Origin: Marinobacter salinus
Lineage (GTDB): Bacteria > Pseudomonadota > Gammaproteobacteria > Pseudomonadales > Oleiphilaceae
NCBI RefSeq assembly: GCF_001854125.1
Contig: NZ_CP017715.1
Coordinates: forward strand, 1,984,001 to 2,048,000
Direction: 5' to 3'
Length of the DNA: 64,000 bases
Positions within the stretch are counted from its first letter, which is position 1. Each line of letters opens with the position of its first letter. A program made the translations under genes and the position numbers. Under the pieces are notes generated by a model, which did no database searches, was not told where the DNA came from, and saw nothing but the letters and a program-made list of their open reading frames with translations. This document shows, one piece after another, positions 1 through 8,207 of the stretch.

Positions 1-95
1 CAGTTATAATTTCTGCTGGCCGGGATAGTATTTAATAGTGGCATTACTAGAAACTATACCAACGTATTATAGTGGATATGCTATAACTTATTTTC
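1..95 (+). promoter_or_regulatory. AT-rich leader before sensor kinase gene
   Basis: This AT-rich stretch contrasts with the GC-rich coding DNA around it. It holds a TATAAT-like box at 5-10 and a 6-bp inverted repeat, ACTATA (53-58) and TATAGT (68-73). It probably carries the promoter of the following two-component operon. The window begins inside the intergenic region, so any divergent gene is out of view. Confidence 0.3.
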
Positions 96-1601
96 ATGAT
101 GGACTCTCCCTCTCCTACCGTATTTAGTTTGCCAGACGCAGACCCGCAACCCGGGATCGTGCTGGACTCTGCCGCCCGGGTACTTGAGGCCAACCGCGCG
201 GCCCGGGATTTGTGCCGAATCGCCTCAGTGGCGGATGTTGGCGACCTGCTACCGGTAAATTCAGTAGCGCTCGTCCGGTCGGCCCTGGATCAAAGCCGTG
301 CTATCGAGGCCGTTGAATCCAGCATCTCGACAAGGATATTGCTTTGGACGTTCATTCCTGATCACGTTAGCGGCCAGGTTCTGGTGCGGGCAAGAGACGC
401 CACAAGCGACGTGCGCATGCAGCAAGACGCTACCCGTTCGAACCGGCTCTATCGGCTCATTACCGAAAACACCACAGACCTGATTTCCCGTCACGCCCCG
501 GATGGCACATTCATTGACGCCACCCCGGCCTCCTGGCGGCTTTTGGGTTACTGGCCCGAGGAATTACGGGGGAAGCCGCTGGAAGACATTTTTCAGGGCA
601 ACTCGGTAGCCCAGCAACTGATGGAGACACGCAACCGGCTTCGGGATAATGGTTACGCCACCATGACGGTTGAGATCGTGCATCGGGATAGCAGCAAACG
701 CTGGTTCGAAATTTCCAGTCGTGCCATACGGGAGACCTATACCGGGGCGGTGATAGAAGTAATCAGCGTAACCCGGGACATCACCGCCCGCGTTGAGTCC
801 GAAAAAAGTAACCGCCGATTGGCGGATGAGCTGGCCCATGCTGCCCGCCTGGCCACCATGGGTGAACTGGCTTCCAGCATCGCCCATGAGATGAACCAAC
901 CTCTGGCGACTATTGTGAACTTCGCCAGCGCCAGCCAGCGTTATCTGAAAAACGCACGCTCTAATCCCGACTGTCTTGAACGTGTCGATGATGGCCTGCA
1001 CAAGATTGTTCATCATGCCAATCGCGCCTCGGAAGTCATCAAACGCTTGCGGGCCTTCCTGCGTAAGGGTCAAAAGCGTACAGCACCCATTTCCCTGAAC
1101 GACCTGGTGACCAATGTCTCCCATCTCTGCCAGTGGGAGGCCGAAAAAAACGGAGTTCAGATCACCGAAAAACTGGCCGGCTGCGCACCCATTATTACCG
1201 CCGATCCGGTATTGCTGGAGCAGGTCCTGATCAACCTGATTCGTAACGGCATTGAAGCCAATGTCGAATCCCGGGAAGGCAGGAATGACAACAAACCGTC
1301 CACAATCGTCATCAGAACCTGCGTGACCGAAGCCCGGGAAACCCTGATTGAGGTCACCGACGAAGGGCCCGGGCTGGATGACCAGGGTATTCGCCAGATG
1401 TTCCAGCCGTTCTACACCAGCAAGCCGCAGGGGCTTGGACTCGGGCTGTCCATGAGCCGGTCAATTATCGAGGGATTCGGCGGTTTTCTTGACGCCTGCC
1501 CGGCCCGCGAGGGTGGCTTGTCCCTGATCTGTCGCTTTCCCGCCACCTTCTGCAACAAAAACAAAGCCGCCAAGCCAACGGAGACAGACCCAAATGACTG
1601 A
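96..1601 (+). CDS. PAS-domain sensor histidine kinase (FixL-like)
   Basis: A 501-residue sensor kinase. Residues about 15-105 look like a degenerate PAS module and 118-235 a clear PAS domain (GYWPEEL, then a VTRDITAR exit). The HisKA dimerisation helix follows, with phospho-acceptor His264 in IAHEMNQPL. The HATPase domain shows the N box around LINLIRNGIEA, the DEGPGL motif and GLGLGLSMS. There is no transmembrane segment, so the kinase is probably cytosolic. It overlaps the next gene, a FixJ/LuxR-type response regulator, by 8 bp, so the two form a cognate pair. FixL-type kinases sense oxygen through haem, but I cannot establish haem binding here and the signal is unknown. No obvious target operon is adjacent. 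Confidence 0.9.
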   Translation: MMDSPSPTVFSLPDADPQPGIVLDSAARVLEANRAARDLCRIASVADVGDLLPVNSVALVRSALDQSRAIEAVESSISTRILLWTFIPDHVSGQVLVRARDATSDVRMQQDATRSNRLYRLITENTTDLISRHAPDGTFIDATPASWRLLGYWPEELRGKPLEDIFQGNSVAQQLMETRNRLRDNGYATMTVEIVHRDSSKRWFEISSRAIRETYTGAVIEVISVTRDITARVESEKSNRRLADELAHAARLATMGELASSIAHEMNQPLATIVNFASASQRYLKNARSNPDCLERVDDGLHKIVHHANRASEVIKRLRAFLRKGQKRTAPISLNDLVTNVSHLCQWEAEKNGVQITEKLAGCAPIITADPVLLEQVLINLIRNGIEANVESREGRNDNKPSTIVIRTCVTEARETLIEVTDEGPGLDDQGIRQMFQPFYTSKPQGLGLGLSMSRSIIEGFGGFLDACPAREGGLSLICRFPATFCNKNKAAKPTETDPND

Positions 1602-2247
1602 TCACCCCGCCCCGGAAACCACGACGGTATACGTTGTCGACGACGACGCAGGCATGCTGGAATCCACTCAGTGGCTGTTGGAATCTGTCGGCCTGCAGGT
1701 AAAGGCGTACAGTGACGGCCGTAAATTTCTGGACGCAATCACCGGGAGAAACCTGGGCTGTGTGGTTCTGGATGTCCGGATGCCGGGCCTGGGCGGGCTC
1801 AACGTTCAGGAAGAACTGCAGAAGCGGGGGCTGAACCTGCCCATTATTTTTGTATCCGGCCATGCGGATGTGCCGATTGTCGTTCGAGCGTTCAAGTCTG
1901 GCGCCTTCGACTTCATCGAGAAGCCCTTCAACGAGCAGCTATTGCTGGACAGTGTGCAACAGGCACTGCAGGAACATCATCAGATCAAAGGCCAGCAGCA
2001 AGGGAACGTTGAGACCGAAAATCTGTTAGGCACCCTTACCCGCCGTGAGCGGGATGTTTTCCTGCCACTGGCGCAGGGGTTCACCAGCCGCGAAATCGCC
2101 GACCAGCTCGATGTAAGCGTGAAAACAATCGACCTCTACCGGGCACGGGTGATGAAACGGCTTGGTGCAGAGCGTTTGCCGGACGTGACAGGCATGGCCG
2201 TCGCCGCCGGCCTGCTGGACCCGCTCAATTTGCGCAATGAACCCTAG
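1594..2247 (+). CDS. FixJ/NarL-type response regulator
   Basis: A 217-residue response regulator. The receiver domain (about 11-125) carries the acidic pair in VVDDDAG, phospho-acceptor Asp60 in VVLDVRMPG and the conserved Lys in FIEKPF. The C-terminal LuxR-type helix-turn-helix reads LTRRERDVFLPLAQG, then SREIADQLDVSVKTI. The start overlaps the end of the upstream kinase gene by 8 bp, which implies translational coupling and a dedicated pair. FixJ-type regulators activate transcription once phosphorylated. The regulon cannot be deduced from the window. Confidence 0.92.
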   Translation: MTDHPAPETTTVYVVDDDAGMLESTQWLLESVGLQVKAYSDGRKFLDAITGRNLGCVVLDVRMPGLGGLNVQEELQKRGLNLPIIFVSGHADVPIVVRAFKSGAFDFIEKPFNEQLLLDSVQQALQEHHQIKGQQQGNVETENLLGTLTRRERDVFLPLAQGFTSREIADQLDVSVKTIDLYRARVMKRLGAERLPDVTGMAVAAGLLDPLNLRNEP

Positions 2248-2250
2248 AAA

Positions 2251-3666
2251 CTAGTCCGCAGCGCCCTGAACTTCATGGGCCAGGGCGCCCAGCCGGGCGA
2301 CCGCCTGCTCAATGCGCTCGGTCCACGGGTTGGCACTGTTAAGCCTCAGACAGTTGTCGTACTTATCGGTGGTGGAAAACATCAGACCGGGTGCGACATT
2401 GATGTTCTCAGCCCGCGCCCGTTGAAACACTTCCGTGCCCGAAACCCCATCCGGCAACTGCACCCAGAGCACAAAACCTCCCTGTGGCCTGCTGACAGCG
2501 GTATGCTCTGGAAAAGCACGGGCAACTGCAGCACGCATTCGCTCCGAACACTCCCGGTAATGCTGCCTGGCAGACCGAAGGTAACGATCATAGCTGCCCT
2601 GCTCGAGAAAATGCGCTACCGCCAGTTGGGGGATGGAAGAGGTAGCCAGGTTCACAAAATATTTGTGTTGCCGGGCACCCGCCATATAACGGCCCGGCAC
2701 CATCCAGCCTAACCGAAGGCCGGGTGAAATGGTCTTCGAGAACGAGCTGCAATAAATCACATTATCCGTCCGGTCAAAAGCCTTGGCCGGCCTCGGGCGA
2801 TCACCGGTGTGGTTCAAATCGCCGTAAATATCGTCTTCAATCAAGGGCACGGCCGCAGCCGCCAGCATGGAGACCAGCTGTTTCTTGCGCTCATCGGGCA
2901 TCCGGGCGCCCATGGGGTTACTGTGATTGGTAACCACAACGCAGGCCTTCAGGGGCCACTGCTCAAGGGCCATCTGCAAACCGTCAAGGCTCAACCCTTC
3001 CGAAGGGTGCGTGGGGATTTCAATCACCCGAAGCCCGACCACTTCCAGCGCCTGCAGGATGCCGGGGAACGAGGGAGACTCAACGGCAACAATGTCACCG
3101 GGTTGGGTAACCGCCCGAAGAGCCAGAATAATGGCTTCCTGGGCTCCGTTCGTCGCCAGCACATCGTCCGGTGTAATCGGCACACCCAGTGTTGCCATTC
3201 GCTGGGCAATCTGGCGCCGAAAGGACTCTTTACCCGGGAAAGCATAATCCAGCGTCTCCAGGCCTCGCCGGGCAGCCCAGAGCGTGCTTTTCTGAATCTG
3301 GCGAAGGGGCAGGTAGTCCGGATGAGGAATGGCTGTCGCCAGAGGCACCATGCGCTTCTTTTCATCAGCGCAAAGGTCCAGGGTCATCTCTCGGGCGGTC
3401 ACAGGCACCGGGCGCGTCCGGTGCTTCTGCATAACCGGCTCCGGGGCATCCAGTGCCGGCAAACGGACAAAGTATCCCTTGCGCTCCCGCGCCTCCAGAT
3501 AACCACGTCCCTCGAGGGTCTGGTGCGCCTGCAATACCGTAGAAATACTCACACCGTACTGCCGGCTGAGCATTCGCACGCCCGGCAACCTGTCCCCGTC
3601 CCGGTATACGCCTTCCTTGATCAGCGCCTGAAGCTGATCCGCCACCTGATTGTACAGAACCCCCAT
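2251..3666 (-). CDS. MocR-type GntR/aminotransferase transcription regulator
   Basis: A 471-residue MocR-family regulator: an N-terminal GntR winged helix (about 1-70, with VSISTVLQAHQTLEGRGY) joined to a fold-type I aminotransferase-like domain. The PLP lysine is in SSFSKTISPGLRLGW, preceded by NHSNPMGARM and EDDIYGDL. I chose the ATG at 3666 because a GAGG Shine-Dalgarno lies just upstream; a GTG four codons earlier is also in frame. Members such as PdxR and GabR use PLP or an amino acid adduct as effector and usually control the divergent neighbour, which here encodes a PhzF-family protein. The intergenic region carries repeated CAGTACAG boxes, listed separately. Confidence 0.9.
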   Translation of the reverse strand: MGVLYNQVADQLQALIKEGVYRDGDRLPGVRMLSRQYGVSISTVLQAHQTLEGRGYLEARERKGYFVRLPALDAPEPVMQKHRTRPVPVTAREMTLDLCADEKKRMVPLATAIPHPDYLPLRQIQKSTLWAARRGLETLDYAFPGKESFRRQIAQRMATLGVPITPDDVLATNGAQEAIILALRAVTQPGDIVAVESPSFPGILQALEVVGLRVIEIPTHPSEGLSLDGLQMALEQWPLKACVVVTNHSNPMGARMPDERKKQLVSMLAAAAVPLIEDDIYGDLNHTGDRPRPAKAFDRTDNVIYCSSFSKTISPGLRLGWMVPGRYMAGARQHKYFVNLATSSIPQLAVAHFLEQGSYDRYLRSARQHYRECSERMRAAVARAFPEHTAVSRPQGGFVLWVQLPDGVSGTEVFQRARAENINVAPGLMFSTTDKYDNCLRLNSANPWTERIEQAVARLGALAHEVQGAAD

Positions 3667-3734
3667 GGTCCACCTCACTCACACGCCGTTATTGCCCGAT
3701 GGCCTCATTGCATCAGATTCAAGGCCTGTCGAAT

Positions 3735-3790
3735 CAGTACAGTTTGCCGGGAATCTGACCAGTACAGATATCCGTTAATATAGCCTGTAC
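3735..3790. promoter_or_regulatory. Candidate MocR operator: repeated CAGTACAG boxes
   Basis: Two identical 8-mers, CAGTACAG, lie at 3735-3742 and 3760-3767, 25 bp apart start to start. An inverted half, CTGTAC, lies at 3785-3790. They sit in the 240-bp gap between the divergent MocR regulator and phzF-like genes. MocR proteins typically bind direct repeats as head-to-tail dimers, so this is a plausible operator. Confidence 0.5.
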
Positions 3791-3906
3791 CGGTTCAAAA
3801 CAGGATTATCTGAATCTGTTATGGCTGTCCGTAGTGTCTCAGAATATCGTCATGAATAAACGCCGCCCGGGCTTTATTCTGATCACGTGAACAAGGAGCA
3901 GAAAAC

Positions 3907-4710
3907 ATGACACACACCATCTACCAGGTAGACGCTTTCACTGACCGCCTCTTCGGCGGCAATCCCGCTGCCGTTATGCCTCTTCAGGAATGGCTGCCGG
4001 ATGAGACGCTGCTGGCACTGGCCGGTGAGAACAACCTCTCCGAGACGGCTTTTTTCCTGCCATTGTCCAACGACGATGACACCGATTTTCACATTCGCTG
4101 GTTTACGCCCGGTGTTGAGGTGCGACTGTGCGGTCACGCCACCCTTGCCACGGCCTGGGTGATCTTCAACAAACTGGGCTGGAAGAAAGACAGCGTTCGT
4201 TTCCAGTCGAAGAGTGGCCCCCTGGGCGTCGAACAGCACAACGAAGGCTGGCTGGCTCTTGACTTCCCCAACCTCGCCTTTGAGCAACGGGAAACGCCTT
4301 CGATCCTGCGAGAAGCCCTGTCCGGCGTGCCGGATACCGCGTTTTTTGTGCCAAGTGACACCAATTACATGGTCGTGCTGGATAGCGAAGCGGCCGTGCG
4401 CGCTGCGCAACCGGATTTGCGCACGCTCACGAAACTCGGAAACCAGGGACTGATTGTGACGGCCAAAGGGGACCAATGCGACTTCGTCAGCCGATACTTT
4501 GCCCCGGGTGCAGGTATCGATGAAGATCCGGTCACCGGCTCCATCCACAGCGTATTGGTACCCTATTGGGCTGACGTCCTGGGCAAAACAGGAATGCATG
4601 CCCGTCAGGTCTCGGAACGGGGCGGTGAACTCCGATGCGAGTTGAAGGGAGATCGCGTATCCATAGCCGGCCAGGCAGCATTCTTCATGGAAGGGAAGGT
4701 TCAGCTTTAA
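3907..4710 (+). CDS. PhzF-family isomerase
   Basis: A 267-residue PhzF/YddE-family protein. Its start MTHTIYQVDAFTDRLFGGNP is typical of the family, and Glu46 in NNLSETAFF matches the catalytic glutamate of PhzF. The C-terminal half carries GIDEDPVTGSIH, the other family signature. An AGGAG-like ribosome site precedes the ATG. PhzF itself isomerises dihydro-3-hydroxyanthranilate, but there are no other phenazine genes nearby, so this is a family member of unknown substrate. It is transcribed divergently from the MocR regulator and is its likely target. Confidence 0.88.
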   Translation: MTHTIYQVDAFTDRLFGGNPAAVMPLQEWLPDETLLALAGENNLSETAFFLPLSNDDDTDFHIRWFTPGVEVRLCGHATLATAWVIFNKLGWKKDSVRFQSKSGPLGVEQHNEGWLALDFPNLAFEQRETPSILREALSGVPDTAFFVPSDTNYMVVLDSEAAVRAAQPDLRTLTKLGNQGLIVTAKGDQCDFVSRYFAPGAGIDEDPVTGSIHSVLVPYWADVLGKTGMHARQVSERGGELRCELKGDRVSIAGQAAFFMEGKVQL

Positions 4711-4804
4711 GCTACCTGGTTACACGATGGCAATGTCGATCGGTGATAGATTCGCAGCGCGCCGGAGTATAACTACATCCACATCCCGAGAAGGAGCCCG
4801 AAAC

Positions 4805-5860
4805 ATGACCGAAACCAAGGCATTTGCAGCACAATCCCCAACCTCTGGCATGGCCCCTCACGGAATCAGCAGGCGATCTTTACGCAGAGACGACGTTGCC
4901 ATTGAAATCGACTACTGCGGTGTCTGCCATACCGACATTCATTTCGCCCAGAACGATTGGGGCGTCACTCAATACCCGGTTGTCCCCGGCCATGAAATCG
5001 TCGGTCGCGTCACAGCCGTGGGTCCCAACGTCCAGAACTATCGGGAAGGCGATGTGGTTGGCGTTGGCTGCATGGTTGACTCATGCCGTGCCTGTTCTGC
5101 CTGTGAGGCCGGACTTGAGCAATACTGCTCAGAGGGCATGACAGGCACCTACAATGGCAAGGATCGTCACGACCATTCCGTGACCTTTGGCGGCTACTCG
5201 GAGCGTGTCGTCGTCAGTGAGCGGTTCGTGGTCCGGATTCCCGAGAAGCTGGACATCAAAGCAGCCGCACCCTTACTGTGCGCCGGCATCACCACGTACT
5301 CCCCGCTGCGTCACTACGGCGTAAAAGCCGGCCACAAAGTCGGCGTTATCGGCATGGGCGGGCTTGGTCACATGGGCGTCAAATTTGCCAAGGCACTCGG
5401 TGCCGAGGTCACCATATTCACCCGATCAGAAAGCAAAGTATCTGAAGCCAAAAAACAGGGTGCCGATCACGTTGTGATCTCCACTGACGAAGATCAGATG
5501 GCCGCAGCGGCGGAGACGTTGGACTTCATGCTGGATACGGTGCCGGTACAGCATGACCTGAATCCGTACCTTAACTGCCTGACCTACGATGGCACTCACA
5601 TCATCGTCGGGTTGCTTGAACCGATTGAACCGGCCTTGGAGGCAGGGGCTCTGGTATTCAAGCGACGGGTCCTGGCTGGCTCCCTTATTGGTGGCATGCC
5701 AGAAACCCAGGAAGTTCTGGATTTCTGCGCCGAACATGACATCAGCTGTGATGTGGAAATGCTCGATATCCACAACATCAACGACGCTTATGAACGGATG
5801 AAAAAAGGTGATGTGAAGTATCGGTTTGTTATTGATATGGCAACACTGAAAAACAGCTAG
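4805..5860 (+). CDS. Zinc-dependent alcohol dehydrogenase (YahK/CAD-like)
   Basis: A 351-residue medium-chain dehydrogenase. Catalytic-zinc ligands are Cys41 in CGVCHTDIH and His63 in PGHEIVG; the structural zinc site is the cysteine cluster CRACSACEAGLEQYC. The NAD(P) fold shows GMGGLGHMGVKFAKALGA. It resembles YahK and cinnamyl-alcohol-dehydrogenase-like aldehyde reductases, which usually prefer NADPH. The start at 4805 follows an AAGGAG ribosome site; an in-frame upstream extension lacks one. The gene ends just before a hairpin at 5874. The physiological aldehyde is unknown. Confidence 0.92.
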   Translation: MTETKAFAAQSPTSGMAPHGISRRSLRRDDVAIEIDYCGVCHTDIHFAQNDWGVTQYPVVPGHEIVGRVTAVGPNVQNYREGDVVGVGCMVDSCRACSACEAGLEQYCSEGMTGTYNGKDRHDHSVTFGGYSERVVVSERFVVRIPEKLDIKAAAPLLCAGITTYSPLRHYGVKAGHKVGVIGMGGLGHMGVKFAKALGAEVTIFTRSESKVSEAKKQGADHVVISTDEDQMAAAAETLDFMLDTVPVQHDLNPYLNCLTYDGTHIIVGLLEPIEPALEAGALVFKRRVLAGSLIGGMPETQEVLDFCAEHDISCDVEMLDIHNINDAYERMKKGDVKYRFVIDMATLKNS

Positions 5861-5873
5861 CAGTATCCCGTAT

Positions 5874-5904
5874 AATACCCGCACATTTATCAAGTGCGGG
5901 TATT
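5874..5904 (+). promoter_or_regulatory. Perfect 11-bp hairpin abutting the flavoprotein start codon
   Basis: AATACCCGCAC at 5874-5884 and GTGCGGGTATT at 5894-5904 form a perfect stem with a 9-nt loop, one base from the ATG at 5906. A TATAAT box at 5871-5876 overlaps the left arm. There is no T-tract after the stem, so a standard terminator is unlikely. It could fold over the ribosome site of the next gene or act as an operator. Confidence 0.6.
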
Positions 5905-5905
5905 C

Positions 5906-7087
5906 ATGGGTTCGGACTACGACGTAATTATTATCGGTGCAGGGGCAGCAGGCCTGATGTGTGCCGCCACGGCAGGTTACCGGGGCCGCAAGGTCCTGGT
6001 TATCGACCATGCCAACAAACCGGGCAAGAAAATCCTGATGTCCGGTGGGGGCCGCTGCAATTTCACAAACCTGAACAGCAACCCGACCAATTTCCTGTCC
6101 GACAACCCGCATTACTGCATTTCCGCACTCAAGCGTTACACCCCCCAGGACTTTCTGGAACTGGTGGAACGACATGGCGTGGAGCATGAGGAAAAAGCGG
6201 CGGGGCAGTTGTTCTGCAAAAACAGCGCAAAAGACATTTTGAATGTCCTGCTTACCGAATGTGAATGGGCCGGCGCCGACATCAGGCTTAAAACCTCGGT
6301 ATCCCGCGTACAAAGCACCGATACCGGTTATAAACTGGCTACCAACGCTGGCACCCTCACCTGCGAATCCCTGATCGTTGCCTGTGGCGGGCTCTCTATT
6401 CCTACCATGGGCGCCACCGGCTTCGGCTACGATATAGCGAGGCAGTTCGGGCTTGAGCTTCTACCCACAAGAGCCGGTCTGGTGCCATTCACCCTGCAGC
6501 CGGAACTGAAGGAACAGCTCTCGCCCTTGTCTGGCGTAAGCTGCCCAGTCGATGTCACCTGCCACAACCAGCATTTTCGGGAGCCCATGCTGGTGACCCA
6601 CCGAGGACTGAGTGGCCCATCAATGTTGCAGATCTCCAGTTACTGGCAGCCGGGTGATGAACTGTCCGTCAACCTGTTACCCGCCAACCGTATTCACGAA
6701 GACCTTCTGCAACTGCGTAAAGCCAAACCTCAGTCTACGATCGCCCATTACCTTGCCCAGCATCTGCCAAAGCGGTTTGCCCAGGCTTACAACGACTTGA
6801 ATGGCTGGATCGGTTCGCTGCAAGGTTACAAGAACAGTGACCTGGAGCAGGTTGCCACCACGCTCGGGCAGTGGAAAATCAAACCAGCGGGTACTGAGGG
6901 TTACCGGACCGCCGAAGTCACACTTGGCGGCGTCGATACCCGTCAGCTGTCCTCCAAGACCATGGCGGTGCTGGAACACCCGAATCTGTTTTTTATCGGC
7001 GAGGTGGTGGATGTGACCGGCCACCTTGGCGGCCACAACTTTCAGTGGGCGTGGGCGTCGGGTGTGGCAGCAGGGAATGCTGCCTGA
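5906..7087 (+). CDS. FAD-dependent oxidoreductase, BaiN/YhiN (HI0933) family
   Basis: A 393-residue flavoprotein. The N terminus carries a Rossmann FAD motif, VIIIGAGAAGLMCA, followed by the HI0933/YhiN signature GKKILMSGGGRCNFTN. The C terminus has FFIGEVVDVTGHLGGHNFQWAW, also characteristic. The family includes BaiN and YhiN; their general substrate is uncertain. I prefer the ATG at 5906, since the alternative GTG at 5894 lies inside the hairpin stem. The Shine-Dalgarno is weak (GGG within the stem), so access to it may be structure-controlled. No operon partner is evident. Confidence 0.88.
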   Translation: MGSDYDVIIIGAGAAGLMCAATAGYRGRKVLVIDHANKPGKKILMSGGGRCNFTNLNSNPTNFLSDNPHYCISALKRYTPQDFLELVERHGVEHEEKAAGQLFCKNSAKDILNVLLTECEWAGADIRLKTSVSRVQSTDTGYKLATNAGTLTCESLIVACGGLSIPTMGATGFGYDIARQFGLELLPTRAGLVPFTLQPELKEQLSPLSGVSCPVDVTCHNQHFREPMLVTHRGLSGPSMLQISSYWQPGDELSVNLLPANRIHEDLLQLRKAKPQSTIAHYLAQHLPKRFAQAYNDLNGWIGSLQGYKNSDLEQVATTLGQWKIKPAGTEGYRTAEVTLGGVDTRQLSSKTMAVLEHPNLFFIGEVVDVTGHLGGHNFQWAWASGVAAGNAA

Positions 7088-7139
7088 ACCAGGATCGGTA
7101 AATGACAACGGGTATTGCAGTGTAACATCCGCTTAACCT

Positions 7140-7182
7140 AAAAAGGCCAAGCTTGGGCGCTATTCACCTTTTCGGGCTTTTT
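7140..7182 (+). terminator. Weak possible terminator after flavoprotein gene
   Basis: AAAAAGGCC at 7140-7148 can pair with GGGCTTTTT at 7174-7182 with one G/G mismatch. The loop is long and contains its own short palindrome CCAAGCTTGG. The run of T fits an intrinsic terminator, but the pairing is poor. Confidence 0.3.
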
Positions 7183-7246
7183 GCGTGTTGACGTCGAAAC
7201 CCGAAAGTCTGCCCGGGTCAGCGAGCCCACTCTCTGAGGTGACTCA

Positions 7247-8029
7247 ATGCGCATCACTTTTCTGGGAACAGGTGCGGCCGGCGGAGTACCGTTATTCGGT
7301 TGCCAATGCTCAGCCTGTGTGATCGCCCATAACAGCCCCGACTATGGGCGCGAGCCCTGCTCGGCATTAATCGAATCCGGGGGTATCCGCATTCTGATTG
7401 ATGGCGGCCTGATGGACCTGCACAAACGCTTCGGGCCCGGCGAGTTGGATGCCATCCTCCTGACGCATTTTCACCCCGACCACGTGCAGGGGCTGTTTCA
7501 TCTGCGCTGGGGTAAGGGACCGACCATTCCCGTCTTCATACCCCCAGACCCGGATGGCTGTGCTGATCTTTTCCGTCATCCCGGCATGCTGGAGTTCAGA
7601 CCTCAGGTGGCGTTTTCCGCATTTCAGGTTGGACCATTGAAAATCACACCTTTGCCTCTGATTCATTCAAAAATCACCTTTGGCTACGCCATTGAGCTTG
7701 CAGACGGACCGGCTTTTGCCTATCTCACAGACACCCGTGGCCTGCCGCTGGAAACCGGCGATTTTTTGCGGGCAATGAAACCTGATGGGCTGGCTATCGA
7801 CTGCTCCTTTCCGCCGTCCGATGAACCAAAAGGTCATAACGACTGGACTATGGCTCTGGACTGCATTGAAGCCGTTAGCCCGGTCCGGACCTGGCTTACC
7901 CACATCAGCCATGAACTGGATGACTGGCGCCTGAGCACAAACCCAGACCTGCCCGCCGACATCCGGGTTGCCAGGGACGGAGAGCAAGCGAGTCTGGCAC
8001 CGGCCGCTGGAAAGCACCCTCATGAATGA
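7247..8029 (+). CDS. phnP: PhnP, phosphoribosyl cyclic phosphodiesterase
   Basis: A 260-residue metallo-beta-lactamase-fold enzyme. The start MRITFLGTGAAGGVPLFGC, the cysteines in FGCQCSAC (zinc-binding in PhnP) and the metal motif THFHPDH identify it. In C-P lyase catabolism PhnP opens 5-phosphoribosyl-1,2-cyclic phosphate to ribose 1,5-bisphosphate, the substrate of PhnN. In E. coli phnP ends the operon; here it lies upstream of phnC and is separated from it by the Pho box. It therefore has its own promoter or reads in from upstream. A GAGGTGA ribosome site precedes the ATG. Confidence 0.93.
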   Translation: MRITFLGTGAAGGVPLFGCQCSACVIAHNSPDYGREPCSALIESGGIRILIDGGLMDLHKRFGPGELDAILLTHFHPDHVQGLFHLRWGKGPTIPVFIPPDPDGCADLFRHPGMLEFRPQVAFSAFQVGPLKITPLPLIHSKITFGYAIELADGPAFAYLTDTRGLPLETGDFLRAMKPDGLAIDCSFPPSDEPKGHNDWTMALDCIEAVSPVRTWLTHISHELDDWRLSTNPDLPADIRVARDGEQASLAPAAGKHPHE

Positions 8030-8091
8030 AGCCGAGCTGGCGCTGGATACCCGAAGCCTTCTCCGTTTAAACCTCCTCCACGCCTCCGTCA

Positions 8092-8153
8092 GTTTCACGC
8101 TCCTGTCTTAAAACCTTCAACCCGCTGTCATCCAAGCGACACCCAACCGTCAC
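8092..8153 (+). promoter_or_regulatory. Extended Pho box: six 11-bp-phased PhoB half-sites
   Basis: Seven-base units recur every 11 bp: GTTTCAC (8092), CTGTCTT (8103), CCTTCAA (8114), CTGTCAT (8125), GCGACAC (8136) and CCGTCAC (8147), separated by 4-base spacers. PhoB half-sites are CTGTCAT-like 7-mers with 4-bp spacers, so this equals three tandem PhoB dimer sites. They lie 55-116 bp upstream of phnC and imply induction by phosphate starvation. Confidence 0.75.
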
Positions 8154-8167
8154 AGCTGCCGAAGACA

Positions 8168-8179
8168 CTGTCTATACAA
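8168..8179 (+). promoter_or_regulatory. phnC promoter -10 region overlapping a PhnF-type operator
   Basis: CTGTCTATACAA at 8168-8179 contains the HutC-subfamily core GTNTANAC. It matches 10 of 12 bases of the perfect palindrome upstream of phnF (11076-11087). The TATACA inside it is a plausible -10 box downstream of the Pho box. Binding of PhnF here would block the promoter that PhoB activates. Confidence 0.6.
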
Positions 8180-8207
8180 GTTGCAGACACAAGACGGGAG
8201 GCGTCCC

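Noticed and set aside
2809..3783. A 324-codon plus-strand frame
   Set aside because: Antisense to the MocR regulator gene and without domain features.
8022..8110. A 29-codon frame starting at the phnP end
   Set aside because: It overlaps phnP and the Pho box, and has no ribosome site or features supporting expression.
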